7,900 bases of DNA, taken from positions 1 through 7,900 of the forward strand of contig JAGHDE010000125.1 of NCBI GenBank assembly GCA_021160085.1, read 5' to 3'. The DNA is from Pseudomonadota bacterium. GTDB taxonomy: Bacteria > Desulfobacterota > WTBG01 > JAGOGO01. The notes beneath the pieces were generated by a model that had not been told where the DNA came from, ran no database searches, and saw nothing but the letters and a program-made list of their open reading frames with translations. Positions 1 to 6,109 of this stretch are shown piece by piece (within the stretch, counting starts at the first letter, position 1; every line of letters begins with the position of its first letter). The position numbers were made by a program, and so were the translations under genes.

Positions 1-2406
1 ATCATAGCCTCTATCTACGGCCTTCTTGAGCCAAACAATAGACTCTTCCACCTTGTCTTGTATTGAATAGATACAGGCTATGTTATAGTAGCTGACAGCC
101 CTTTCTGGTTCAATCTCGATTATCCTCTTAAATAAACTAATAGCCTTATCGTTTTCTCTCTTATTCATATATAAAACAGCCAGGTTATTTAAGGTTTGGA
201 TAGACTCCGGGTCAAGTGATAACGCCTTCTGATATTGAGCTATTGCTTCATCCAGTTTTCCCTTTCCAAAATACAGTCTTCCCAAATTGTAATGCAAACC
301 GGGATTATCCGGATCAATCTCCAGATTTTTCTGATTTTTTTCAATAGCACTGTCGATTTTCCTTCGGAGCAGTAATGCTTTTTTAAGGTTGTTATTAGCC
401 TCAGCACAATCCGAGTCTGTTTGCAAGGCTCTTTGAAAATTCTCAATGGCTTCATCAATTTTGCCGATCCCCATTAAAACAATACCTAATTTGAGATACG
501 CCTCCGTATAATCAGTATCTATCTTCAGAGCCTTTAAATAATGTTCAACTGCCTCAGCTGTATTACCTTGTGCAGCAAGAACAGCCCCCAGATTATACTC
601 TGCTTTTGTTAAATCGGGTCTTATCCGCAAGGCTTTCCGAAAACTTGCAACAGCATCATCCGGCCTCCCCGCCCGCATCAAAGCAACACCCAAATTAACC
701 CGCGCTTCAGTATAATTACGATCTATCTTCAAAGCAATTAAATAATGTTCAATTGCCTCAGCTGATTTACCCTGGTCAGCTAAAGCGTTTCCTAAATTGT
801 AGTGAGCCTTCACAAAATCAGGGTTTATCTGTAACGCTATTAAATAATGTTTAATTGCCTCAGCTATTCGCCCCTGCTCCCCTAAAGCCTTCCCTAAGTT
901 ATTGTGGGCTTTTGCAAAACCAGGGTTTATCTGCAACGCTATTAAATAATGTTCAATTGCCCCGTCTGTTTGTCCCTGCTCGGCCAAAGCACGCCCCAAA
1001 TTATAGTGTGGTCGAGCCTTTTGGGGAGACTTTTTTACACAATCTCTCCAGAGGGTTGAATCGTTGCTCCAGACCTTGTTTCTCTCCCAGCTCCAAAAGG
1101 AAAGGAGAGCGATAGCCAGACACAGCATAGATATTATCAGCCATTTCGGCTTTATATATTGAAAAATCAGGACAACCACCATCAGACTAAGCATCATCGA
1201 TGGCAAATAGAGACGGTGTTCAAATATAATATCAAGCGCAATAATCGAGGACTCAATCACCAGGTTCCCCAAAAACCATATGATGCAAAAAGATAAAAGA
1301 GGATGCTTTTTCACACGGCAGCATGCAAACCCAATCAATCCTGCAACTGCCGCTATGGAAAACAAAGTGGTTATAGGATCAAACAAAGAGATAGAAAGTG
1401 GAAAATCATAATCCAGATTAAGCCGGGAAGGATTAGGAAATATCAGAAGGCTCAGGTAGTAGATCACTACCCGGAATTCGGTCAGCACTCTTTGGAGCAA
1501 GGTGAAATCCCAGTTTTCGTAATCTGAAAATATACCTTCAAAGGAACTGCTTCCAAGGCAGACAAAGGCCGCAACTGAAAAAATAACCAGCATCCCTGAA
1601 AACCACAAGGCTCGTCGTTTTAACCAAACAATGCTCAAATTCTGAAAAAAGACCCATTCATACAGAAAAATAAAAGGGGGAAGGGTTGCTGCTATTTGCT
1701 TGGAACCAAGGGCAAACAGGCCGGAAATCAGACAACCTGCGAAAAGACAACATTTTTTTTTCATATCCCTGGCAATACGGGCTTTTATGTATAACAGCAG
1801 GGAAAAAAGATAAAACATTGCCGACATGCTCGTCATCCTCTGTACAATATAGGCAACCGATTGAGTTTGAATTGGGTGAACAAGCCATATGAAAGCAGCA
1901 AAAAAAGCTATGAAGGAATAATTGGAAAATCTGGTAGCGGAATTAATGGTTGGGACTGGCGGGTTGTAAGTTTCTGGTTGCAAGTGCCGAGTTGATACGA
2001 TCAAGGTCATCTTAAAAAAAAAGTAGAGCATTATTCCGGTCACGATATGGATCAGCATATTAATCAGATGGTAACCAATAACATTGTCCTTGTGTAAATA
2101 GTAATTCAGAGCAAAACTTAACATTGCCACTGGACGTTTTGAGGAAAATGCATTTTTAATGTTTTCCAATGTGAGACTGCTCAGACGAATAGATACATTA
2201 TCCTCTATGTTTCTTATATCGTCGAAGGCAAAAGGATTATCCAGGGTGTTTAAATAAATCAAGGCGCCAACAAGCACCATAACCAACAAGAGCAGCCCCT
2301 CGCCCATACCTTCTAATGAACCTGTCAGCCTTCCGGCGGAATCACCTTTGCTTTTGGGGAAATAACCAGCCTTGCGATGATTTATTCGTTGTTTTTTTCT
2401 TCCCAT
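1..2406 (-). CDS. TMTC-like polytopic membrane protein with C-terminal TPR array (partial)
   Basis: One open frame runs without a stop from ATG at 2406 to the left edge, so 802 codons are visible and the C-terminus is missing. I translated it by hand from the minus strand. After a basic N-terminus (MGRKKQR), residues 38-437 contain about 10-12 hydrophobic segments. Family-like landmarks are FAFDDIRNI (residues 59-67, an acidic pair in the first extracytoplasmic loop as in GT-C enzymes), KRPVAMLSF (90-98), GYHLINMLIH (111-120), HPIQTQSVAYIVQRM (177-191) and FEHRLYLPS (395-403). From about residue 464 the protein is a TPR array, with units such as PHYNLGRALAEQGQTDGAIE. The layout matches bacterial relatives of eukaryotic TMTC O-mannosyltransferases and GT-C glycosyltransferases. 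Transfer of a lipid-linked sugar at the periplasmic face is inference. No strong ribosome site is seen, but no ATG, GTG or TTG lies upstream in frame before a stop. It follows ribD but is separated from it by a likely terminator. Confidence 0.85.
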   Translation of the reverse strand, partial: MGRKKQRINHRKAGYFPKSKGDSAGRLTGSLEGMGEGLLLLVMVLVGALIYLNTLDNPFAFDDIRNIEDNVSIRLSSLTLENIKNAFSSKRPVAMLSFALNYYLHKDNVIGYHLINMLIHIVTGIMLYFFFKMTLIVSTRHLQPETYNPPVPTINSATRFSNYSFIAFFAAFIWLVHPIQTQSVAYIVQRMTSMSAMFYLFSLLLYIKARIARDMKKKCCLFAGCLISGLFALGSKQIAATLPPFIFLYEWVFFQNLSIVWLKRRALWFSGMLVIFSVAAFVCLGSSSFEGIFSDYENWDFTLLQRVLTEFRVVIYYLSLLIFPNPSRLNLDYDFPLSISLFDPITTLFSIAAVAGLIGFACCRVKKHPLLSFCIIWFLGNLVIESSIIALDIIFEHRLYLPSMMLSLMVVVLIFQYIKPKWLIISMLCLAIALLSFWSWERNKVWSNDSTLWRDCVKKSPQKARPHYNLGRALAEQGQTDGAIEHYLIALQINPGFAKAHNNLGKALGEQGRIAEAIKHYLIALQINPDFVKAHYNLGNALADQGKSAEAIEHYLIALKIDRNYTEARVNLGVALMRAGRPDDAVASFRKALRIRPDLTKAEYNLGAVLAAQGNTAEAVEHYLKALKIDTDYTEAYLKLGIVLMGIGKIDEAIENFQRALQTDSDCAEANNNLKKALLLRRKIDSAIEKNQKNLEIDPDNPGLHYNLGRLYFGKGKLDEAIAQYQKALSLDPESIQTLNNLAVLYMNKRENDKAISLFKRIIEIEPERAVSYYNIACIYSIQDKVEESIVWLKKAVDRGYD
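431..1042 (-). repeat. Tandem 102-base TPR-coding repeats with a 204-base super-repeat
   Basis: Within the large TPR gene the DNA repeats with an exact period of 102 bases, i.e. one 34-residue TPR. The phrase attaaataatgttcaattgc begins at 737 and 941, with one base changed at 839, and a close variant begins at 533. The intervening units starting near 431 and 635 differ from these but resemble each other. This gives a two-unit (204-base, 68-residue) period: the protein segments AEAIEHYLIALKIDRNYTEA and AEAVEHYLKALKIDTDYTEA lie 204 bases apart. DNA similarity beyond the TPR consensus suggests recent duplication or unequal exchange. Confidence 0.85.
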
Positions 2407-2481
2407 AATTGCTTTTCTCTGTTCATGCTGTTGCCCAAACCCTTGTTTGTTTTGCCAAAGATGTTTCTGATAAATCTAAGG

Positions 2482-2508
2482 ATTGTAAAACGCAAGGTAT
2501 GTGTACAA
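2482..2508 (-). promoter_or_regulatory. Possible promoter for the TPR membrane gene
   Basis: On the minus strand, TTGTAC (plus 2503-2508) and TACAAT (plus 2482-2487) are separated by 15 bases, about 75 bases upstream of the ATG at 2406. The -10 match is good, but the spacer is short and the -35 poor. It is proposed mainly because a terminator seems to lie between ribD and this gene, so some promoter is expected here. The rest of the gap 2407-2640 is AT-rich and shows no gene or structured RNA that I recognise. Confidence 0.25.
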
Positions 2509-2533
2509 TATTTTGTGTATTTTTAAAGGATAG

Positions 2534-2597
2534 AAAAAAAGGCGCTTTTCCTATAAAAAATTTTATCAAAAATCTTTAAAGTAAAAAAGAAGCGCCC
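2534..2597 (-). terminator. Likely Rho-independent terminator after ribD
   Basis: Reading the minus strand, GGCGCTT (plus 2590-2596) pairs with AAGCGCC (plus 2541-2547), and this is followed immediately by seven T residues (plus 2534-2540). The 42-base loop is very AT-rich and contains its own smaller A/T pairing. The long loop makes it atypical, but the GC stem followed by a T tract at the end of an operon is the expected arrangement. No T tract follows in the plus direction, so it points toward the TPR gene only. Confidence 0.6.
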
Positions 2598-2640
2598 ATA
2601 AATTTTCTATATTTGAATCCTGCTTTTCTGTCCCCTATTT

Positions 2641-3747
2641 TCAGGTATAGCCTTCAACCATTATATCGTCTCCAAATCTTCGGGTCTTGATCCTGTGAAG
2701 CACAAGAGAATCTTTCACTTTCGAAATTCCATTGCCGCCAACAATCAGGGGGGCATTCTTACCGCCAATTATACGGGGAGCATAAAAGAAAATCACCTTA
2801 TCCACTATGCCTGCCTTAAAAGCAGAGGTGTTGATCCGACTCCCTCCTTCAATCAGAATGCTGGTAATATCCTTTTTTCCTAATATTTCCATGAGTAAAG
2901 TTAAGTCAACACTCTTTCGGGAAGGAATCACAATCACCTTTCCACCCTGGTTTTCAATCGCCCGTATCTTTTTTAAAGAGGCTTTTGGCGTAGTGGCAAT
3001 CAGGGTTGGTGCATTGGACGCGAGGTTTAAAACTTTGGCCCGAGGAGAAATCTTCAGAGTAGAATCAACAACTATTCTTACTGAATCCCTTCCTCTCCGC
3101 TTCTGCAAACGTGTGGTTAGCATGGGATCATCCCTTTCAATCGTGCCTATCCCTACAAGCACTGCATCCACCTGATTTCGTAATTGATGGACATATTGAC
3201 GGGACTTCTCATTAGTAATCCATTTTGAATCTCCACCTTCTGCTGCTATTCTGCCATCCAGACTGGTTGCCGCCTTTAGAATGACAAAAGGGCGTTGAGT
3301 GGTTACATACTTAACAAAAATTTCATTAAGTTTTCTGCATTCCTCCTCGAGGATTCCAGTCTTAACGTCAACCCCCCCCTCTCTCAATTTTTGGATACCT
3401 TTGCCATTCACCAAGGGGTTAGGATCAGACATCCCTACAAAGACTCTTTTTATTCTGCTTTCAAGAAGAGCATCCACACAAGGTGGAGTTCTGCCGTAAT
3501 GGATACAGGGCTCTAAGTTTAGATACAGGTCGGCTCCCATTGCCTTATTTCCTGCTTCTTTAAGGGCATTTATTTCTGCATGAGGACTTCCGGCCCGGCA
3601 ATGATATCCCCGTCCTGCAATTTGACCATCTTTAACAATTACCGCCCCTACCAGGGGATTGGGACTGGTATTGCCCAGCGCTCTGGCGGCCAACCTTATA
3701 GCAAGACGCATATAGTGTTCAGAAATTTTGGTGTCTAAATCGTTCAA
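2641..3747 (-). CDS. ribD: RibD: bifunctional riboflavin deaminase/reductase
   Basis: Cytosolic enzyme for two successive riboflavin steps: deamination of the pyrimidine formed by GTP cyclohydrolase II, then NADPH-dependent reduction of the ribosyl side chain. The N-terminal deaminase domain (about 10-145) carries the zinc site HAE (56-58) and PCIHYGRTPPC (80-90, Cys81 and Cys90). The reductase domain (about 152-366) shows KAATSLDGRIA (158-168), SKWITNE (174-180), DAVLVGIGTIERDDP (194-208) and LIEGGSRI (298-305). At 368 residues it is of normal length and complete. The start appears to be TTG at 3747; the next in-frame candidate is ATG at residue 13, which would cut into the first helix (EHYMRLAIRLA). 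No clear Shine-Dalgarno precedes either, so coupling to nrdR, whose stop lies 15 bases upstream in the same frame, is likely. No ribE, ribBA or ribH follows in this window. A run of eight G lies at codons 123-126. Confidence 0.96.
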   Translation of the reverse strand: MNDLDTKISEHYMRLAIRLAARALGNTSPNPLVGAVIVKDGQIAGRGYHCRAGSPHAEINALKEAGNKAMGADLYLNLEPCIHYGRTPPCVDALLESRIKRVFVGMSDPNPLVNGKGIQKLREGGVDVKTGILEEECRKLNEIFVKYVTTQRPFVILKAATSLDGRIAAEGGDSKWITNEKSRQYVHQLRNQVDAVLVGIGTIERDDPMLTTRLQKRRGRDSVRIVVDSTLKISPRAKVLNLASNAPTLIATTPKASLKKIRAIENQGGKVIVIPSRKSVDLTLLMEILGKKDITSILIEGGSRINTSAFKAGIVDKVIFFYAPRIIGGKNAPLIVGGNGISKVKDSLVLHRIKTRRFGDDIMVEGYT

Positions 3748-3762
3748 AACAGTTAAATATGT

Positions 3763-4242
3763 TTAAGATTTTCTATCTCCATCTTTTTCCCGGCTAACAA
3801 TCAGTTCCTTGACCTCACACATAAAATCGGTAATGTCTCTAAAAGACCGATAAACAGAAGCAAATCTGACATAGGCTACCTCATCCAAGCCATGTAACTC
3901 CTTCATGACCTGCTCTCCAATAACTGATGAGCTTATCTCCTTTTCTCCTTTTCCCCGGAGTAATTCCTCAACTCTCTGCACCACTCCATCCATTTCTTCA
4001 GCACTGATTGGTCTTTTCTGACATGCCTTCTGGATTCCGGTTAAAACCCGGTCTCGATCAAAACGCTCTCGACTTCCATCCTTTTTGATTACCATCGGCA
4101 TAATTTCTTCGATCCGTTCGTGAGTGGTAAAACGCCGTTTGCAGGATAAACATTCCCGGCGTCTACGGATGGCATTACCATCTTTTCCTATTCTGGAATC
4201 GATCACCCGATTTTCCATATGGTGGCAATAAGGACACTTCAT
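3763..4242 (-). CDS. nrdR: NrdR: repressor of ribonucleotide reductase genes
   Basis: Zinc-ribbon/ATP-cone regulator that senses ATP/dATP and represses ribonucleotide reductase operons. The N-terminal zinc ribbon has CPYC (Cys3, Cys6) and CLSC (Cys31, Cys34), with the basic stretch RRRREC and RFTTHER between and after them. The ATP-cone domain starts near residue 50 ([17 protein letters not shown]) and runs to about 140. At 159 residues it has the usual family length. The start is well supported by the strong Shine-Dalgarno GGGAGG (plus 4251-4256) eight bases before the ATG. nrdR next to ribD is a common bacterial arrangement, though the two functions are unrelated. A good promoter sits about 80 bases upstream. 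No nrd structural gene is in the window and I found no sequence fitting a NrdR box near this gene. Confidence 0.97.
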   Translation of the reverse strand: MKCPYCHHMENRVIDSRIGKDGNAIRRRRECLSCKRRFTTHERIEEIMPMVIKKDGSRERFDRDRVLTGIQKACQKRPISAEEMDGVVQRVEELLRGKGEKEISSSVIGEQVMKELHGLDEVAYVRFASVYRSFRDITDFMCEVKELIVSREKDGDRKS

Positions 4243-4262
4243 AAAAACAACCTCCCTTTTTA

Positions 4263-4278
4263 AATTCTTCCAAGAATT
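4263..4278. promoter_or_regulatory. 16-base palindrome in the nrdR leader
   Basis: AATTCTT-CC-AAGAATT is a perfect inverted repeat with 7-base arms and a 2-base centre, 20-35 bases upstream of the nrdR ATG and downstream of its predicted transcription start. It could be an operator for a dimeric regulator. It does not match the NrdR box consensus, and the two-base loop is too tight for a good RNA hairpin. A second short palindrome, GAGATCTC, lies at 4287-4294. Confidence 0.35.
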
Positions 4279-4323
4279 ATTGGTTGGAGATCTCTTTTTA
4301 TTGGAAATTTATTACAAATTTTG

Positions 4324-4352
4324 AGAATATCGAAAAAGCGCCTCGATGTCAA
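4324..4352 (-). promoter_or_regulatory. Sigma70-type promoter for nrdR-ribD
   Basis: On the minus strand a perfect -35 hexamer TTGACA (plus 4347-4352) is followed after exactly 17 bases by TATTCT (plus 4324-4329), which matches four of six consensus positions. Transcription would begin near plus 4317, giving a leader of about 75 bases before nrdR. Confidence 0.65.
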
Positions 4353-4408
4353 TAATGGACTGAGATCATTCCTTAACACAAAAATCTATTTCAAGTCTTG
4401 CTTTTTCG
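4331..4408. repeat. 9-base inverted repeat shared by the divergent promoters
   Basis: CGAAAAAGC (4331-4339) and its exact reverse complement GCTTTTTCG (4400-4408) are 60 bases apart. The first lies in the spacer of the nrdR promoter; the second lies just upstream of the kdsB -35 element. They could be two sites for one regulator, but a 9-base match in a region this size can also arise by chance. Confidence 0.3.
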
Positions 4409-4412
4409 CAGC

Positions 4413-4439
4413 TTGACTTTGGATGTTTTCTATTATATT
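4413..4439 (+). promoter_or_regulatory. Promoter for the kdsB-kdsA-kdsD-kdsC-lptC operon
   Basis: TTGACT (4413-4418) is followed by TATATT (4434-4439) with a 15-base spacer, or by the weaker TATTTT (4436-4441) at the ideal 17 bases. It is the best promoter-like sequence before kdsB and would give a leader of only about 20 bases. No Shine-Dalgarno is evident in that leader. Confidence 0.55.
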
Positions 4440-4465
4440 TTTATAAAAAAAAGACTATCTTACCA

Positions 4466-5248
4466 ATGAAGGTTGCCGCTGTAATTCCTGCGCGTTATCA
4501 TTCGACCCGCCTCCCGGGTAAACCGCTTGCCGACATAGCCGGAGAACCTATGATTCGGTGGGTTTATGAAAGAGCTCGAAGTGCTCGGTTGGTAAATGAA
4601 CTCTGGGTGGCGACAGACGATGAGCGAATTTATAAGGCAGTAAAAAGTTTTGGTGGAAATTGTCAAATAACTTCACCAAAACATCTCTCTGGGACCGATC
4701 GTATCGCTGAGATAGCGAAAGGAATGGATTGGGATCTTGTGGTCAATGTGCAGGGAGATGAACCGCTTATCGATCCAGCCATGGTTGATGCAGTTATTAT
4801 CAGTCTTCAGGAAGATTCGTCGATTGGCATGAGCACCCTGAAGAGAAAAATAACTGCGGTGAATGAAATTTTTGATCCCAATGTGGTAAAGGTAGTTACT
4901 GATAAAAATGAATATGCGCTCTATTTTTCACGTTCACCAATTCCTTATTTTCGTGATGCCTGGAAAAGCATCAAAAGTATTGAGGCTGTGCCGTTACCCT
5001 TTTCAGCCTTCAAACATGTGGGGTTATATGCCTATAAGCGTGAGTTCCTTCTTCACCTTACCGGATTAAAACCAACCCCTTTAGAAAAAATTGAGCGCTT
5101 GGAACAATTACGGGCATTAGAGAATGGATTTAAAATCAAAGTAAAAACCACTGAAAAAGACTCCCTTAGTGTCGATTCCACGGCTGACTTATTACAAATA
5201 CGCCAGCTGGTTGAAGCCAAAGGGTTTTTATGTGCCTGTAAACAATAA
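4466..5248 (+). CDS. kdsB: KdsB: CMP-KDO synthetase
   Basis: Cytosolic 3-deoxy-manno-octulosonate cytidylyltransferase, which activates KDO with CTP to CMP-KDO for transfer to lipid A. The nucleotide-binding start PARYHSTRLPGKPL (8-21) is classic for the family. Further motifs are VATDDERI (48-55), SGTDRIAEIA (75-84), NVQGDEPLIDP (94-104, Asp98 as a likely magnesium ligand), KHVGLYAYKREFLL (183-196) and LEKIERLEQLRALE (206-219). The C-terminal segment usually reading VDTPEDL is VDSTADL here (236-242), a mild change that keeps the Asp. At 260 residues it is slightly longer than the E. coli protein because of a short tail (AKGFLCACKQ). The ATG at 4466 places the first strand (MKVAAVIPAR) exactly where expected, although no Shine-Dalgarno is visible. 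It is the first gene of the KDO operon, with 27 bases before kdsA. Confidence 0.97.
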   Translation: MKVAAVIPARYHSTRLPGKPLADIAGEPMIRWVYERARSARLVNELWVATDDERIYKAVKSFGGNCQITSPKHLSGTDRIAEIAKGMDWDLVVNVQGDEPLIDPAMVDAVIISLQEDSSIGMSTLKRKITAVNEIFDPNVVKVVTDKNEYALYFSRSPIPYFRDAWKSIKSIEAVPLPFSAFKHVGLYAYKREFLLHLTGLKPTPLEKIERLEQLRALENGFKIKVKTTEKDSLSVDSTADLLQIRQLVEAKGFLCACKQ

Positions 5249-5249
5249 A

Positions 5250-5272
5250 TTATTAATAGCTTAGATTAATAA
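5250..5272 (+). repeat. A/T-only inverted repeat between kdsB and kdsA
   Basis: TTATTAAT (5250-5257) and ATTAATAA (5265-5272) form a perfect 8-base inverted repeat around a 7-base loop. It fills the gap between the kdsB stop and the kdsA ATG at 5276. It lacks a T tract, so it is not a terminator. In RNA it would be a weak stem covering the place where the kdsA ribosome site should be. A DNA-binding site is the alternative. Confidence 0.45.
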
Positions 5273-5275
5273 GAT

Positions 5276-6109
5276 ATGACTCGAACAGTAATAATAGATA
5301 ACATCAGATTAGGAGGCGGCAATCCTTTAGCATTAATATCTGGACCTTGTGTTATTGAAGACAAAGAATCGACTTTACGCCTGGCCCAGGAGCTAAAAAA
5401 TATAACTAAAACGCTTGGTGTTCCCCTGATTTTCAAAGCTTCCTATGATAAAGCAAACCGAACTTCTATCAATTCTTACCGGGGACCAGGGCTCGAAGAG
5501 GGCTTGACTATTTTAGCGGAAGTTAAAAAAAAAATTGGCGTTCCTGTGCTTTCAGATGTACATCAACTTTCCGAAATAGAGCTTGCGGTCCAGGTTTTGG
5601 ATGTAATCCAAATCCCCGCATTTTTATGCCGGCAAACCGACCTTATAACCGCAGCTGCCCGTCAGGGTAAAACAGTCAACATAAAAAAGGGGCAATTCCT
5701 TTCTCCCCAGGAAATAGAACCAATCATCAAAAAAATAACTTCTTTCGATAACAACGATATCCTTTTAACTGAACGGGGAACAACCTTTGGGTATAATAAC
5801 CTGGTGGTGGACATGAGGTCCTTAATAATTATGCGGAAATTTGGATTTCCGGTAATTTTTGATGCCACTCATAGTGTCCAGCTGCCGGGAGCAAAAGGAA
5901 CCGCCTCGGGCGGAGAGCGGCAATTTGTTTCTCCACTGGCAATGGCTGCGGCGGCTGTGGGTATTGATGGGGTTTATATGGAAGTGCACGAAAACCCGGA
6001 GAAAGCCCTTTGTGATGGGCCTAATTCTCTAAAAATCACCGACCTGCCTTATTTGCTGGATAAAATCAAAAAAATTTCCGCAATCAGTAAAGGGAACAAT
6101 GAAAAATGA
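5276..6109 (+). CDS. kdsA: KdsA: KDO-8-phosphate synthase
   Basis: Cytosolic enzyme that condenses arabinose 5-phosphate with phosphoenolpyruvate to KDO 8-phosphate. The TIM-barrel motifs are all present: GPCVIED (23-29), FKASYDKANRTS (53-64), SYRGPGLEEGL (67-77), PVLSDVHQ (90-97), IPAFLCRQTDL (113-123), KKGQFLSP (137-144), TERGTTFGYNNLVVDMRS (165-182), FDATHSVQLPG (195-205) and MEVHENPEKALCDGP (235-249). Cys25, His199, Glu236 and Asp247 are placed like the metal ligands of the Aquifex-type (metal-dependent) class; the E. coli type has Asn in place of the Cys. At 277 residues it is normal length. There is no obvious Shine-Dalgarno, and an A/T inverted repeat ends three bases before the ATG. 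The stop overlaps the kdsD start in ATGA. A run of ten A lies at codons 84-87. Confidence 0.97.
   Translation: MTRTVIIDNIRLGGGNPLALISGPCVIEDKESTLRLAQELKNITKTLGVPLIFKASYDKANRTSINSYRGPGLEEGLTILAEVKKKIGVPVLSDVHQLSEIELAVQVLDVIQIPAFLCRQTDLITAAARQGKTVNIKKGQFLSPQEIEPIIKKITSFDNNDILLTERGTTFGYNNLVVDMRSLIIMRKFGFPVIFDATHSVQLPGAKGTASGGERQFVSPLAMAAAAVGIDGVYMEVHENPEKALCDGPNSLKITDLPYLLDKIKKISAISKGNNEK

Noticed and set aside
431..1042. Regular direct repeats that could suggest a CRISPR array or satellite
   Set aside because: The 102-base period is fully explained by TPR codons in an uninterrupted reading frame; there are no unique spacers between short identical repeats.
855..1115. Plus-strand open frame of 86 codons
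   Set aside because: It lies antisense to the TPR array; its apparent internal protein repeats just mirror the TPR repeats on the other strand.
1303..1892. Short open frames on both strands (1303-1527, 1658-1888, 1686-1892)
   Set aside because: They are in other frames of the long minus-strand membrane gene, show no recognisable domains, and the real frame is continuous through this stretch.
2407..2640. Small gene or ncRNA between the TPR gene and ribD
   Set aside because: The gap is AT-rich with no convincing start plus ribosome site and no tRNA-like fold; only the terminator and a weak promoter could be supported.
2695..3516. Plus-strand open frames, the longest 122 codons (2807-3175)
   Set aside because: All are antisense to ribD, whose protein is complete and full of conserved motifs.
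4243..4465. NrdR box or FMN riboswitch upstream of nrdR-ribD
   Set aside because: I looked for the NrdR box pattern and for the conserved FMN-riboswitch segments; neither is visible, and the leader of about 75 bases is too short for an FMN riboswitch.
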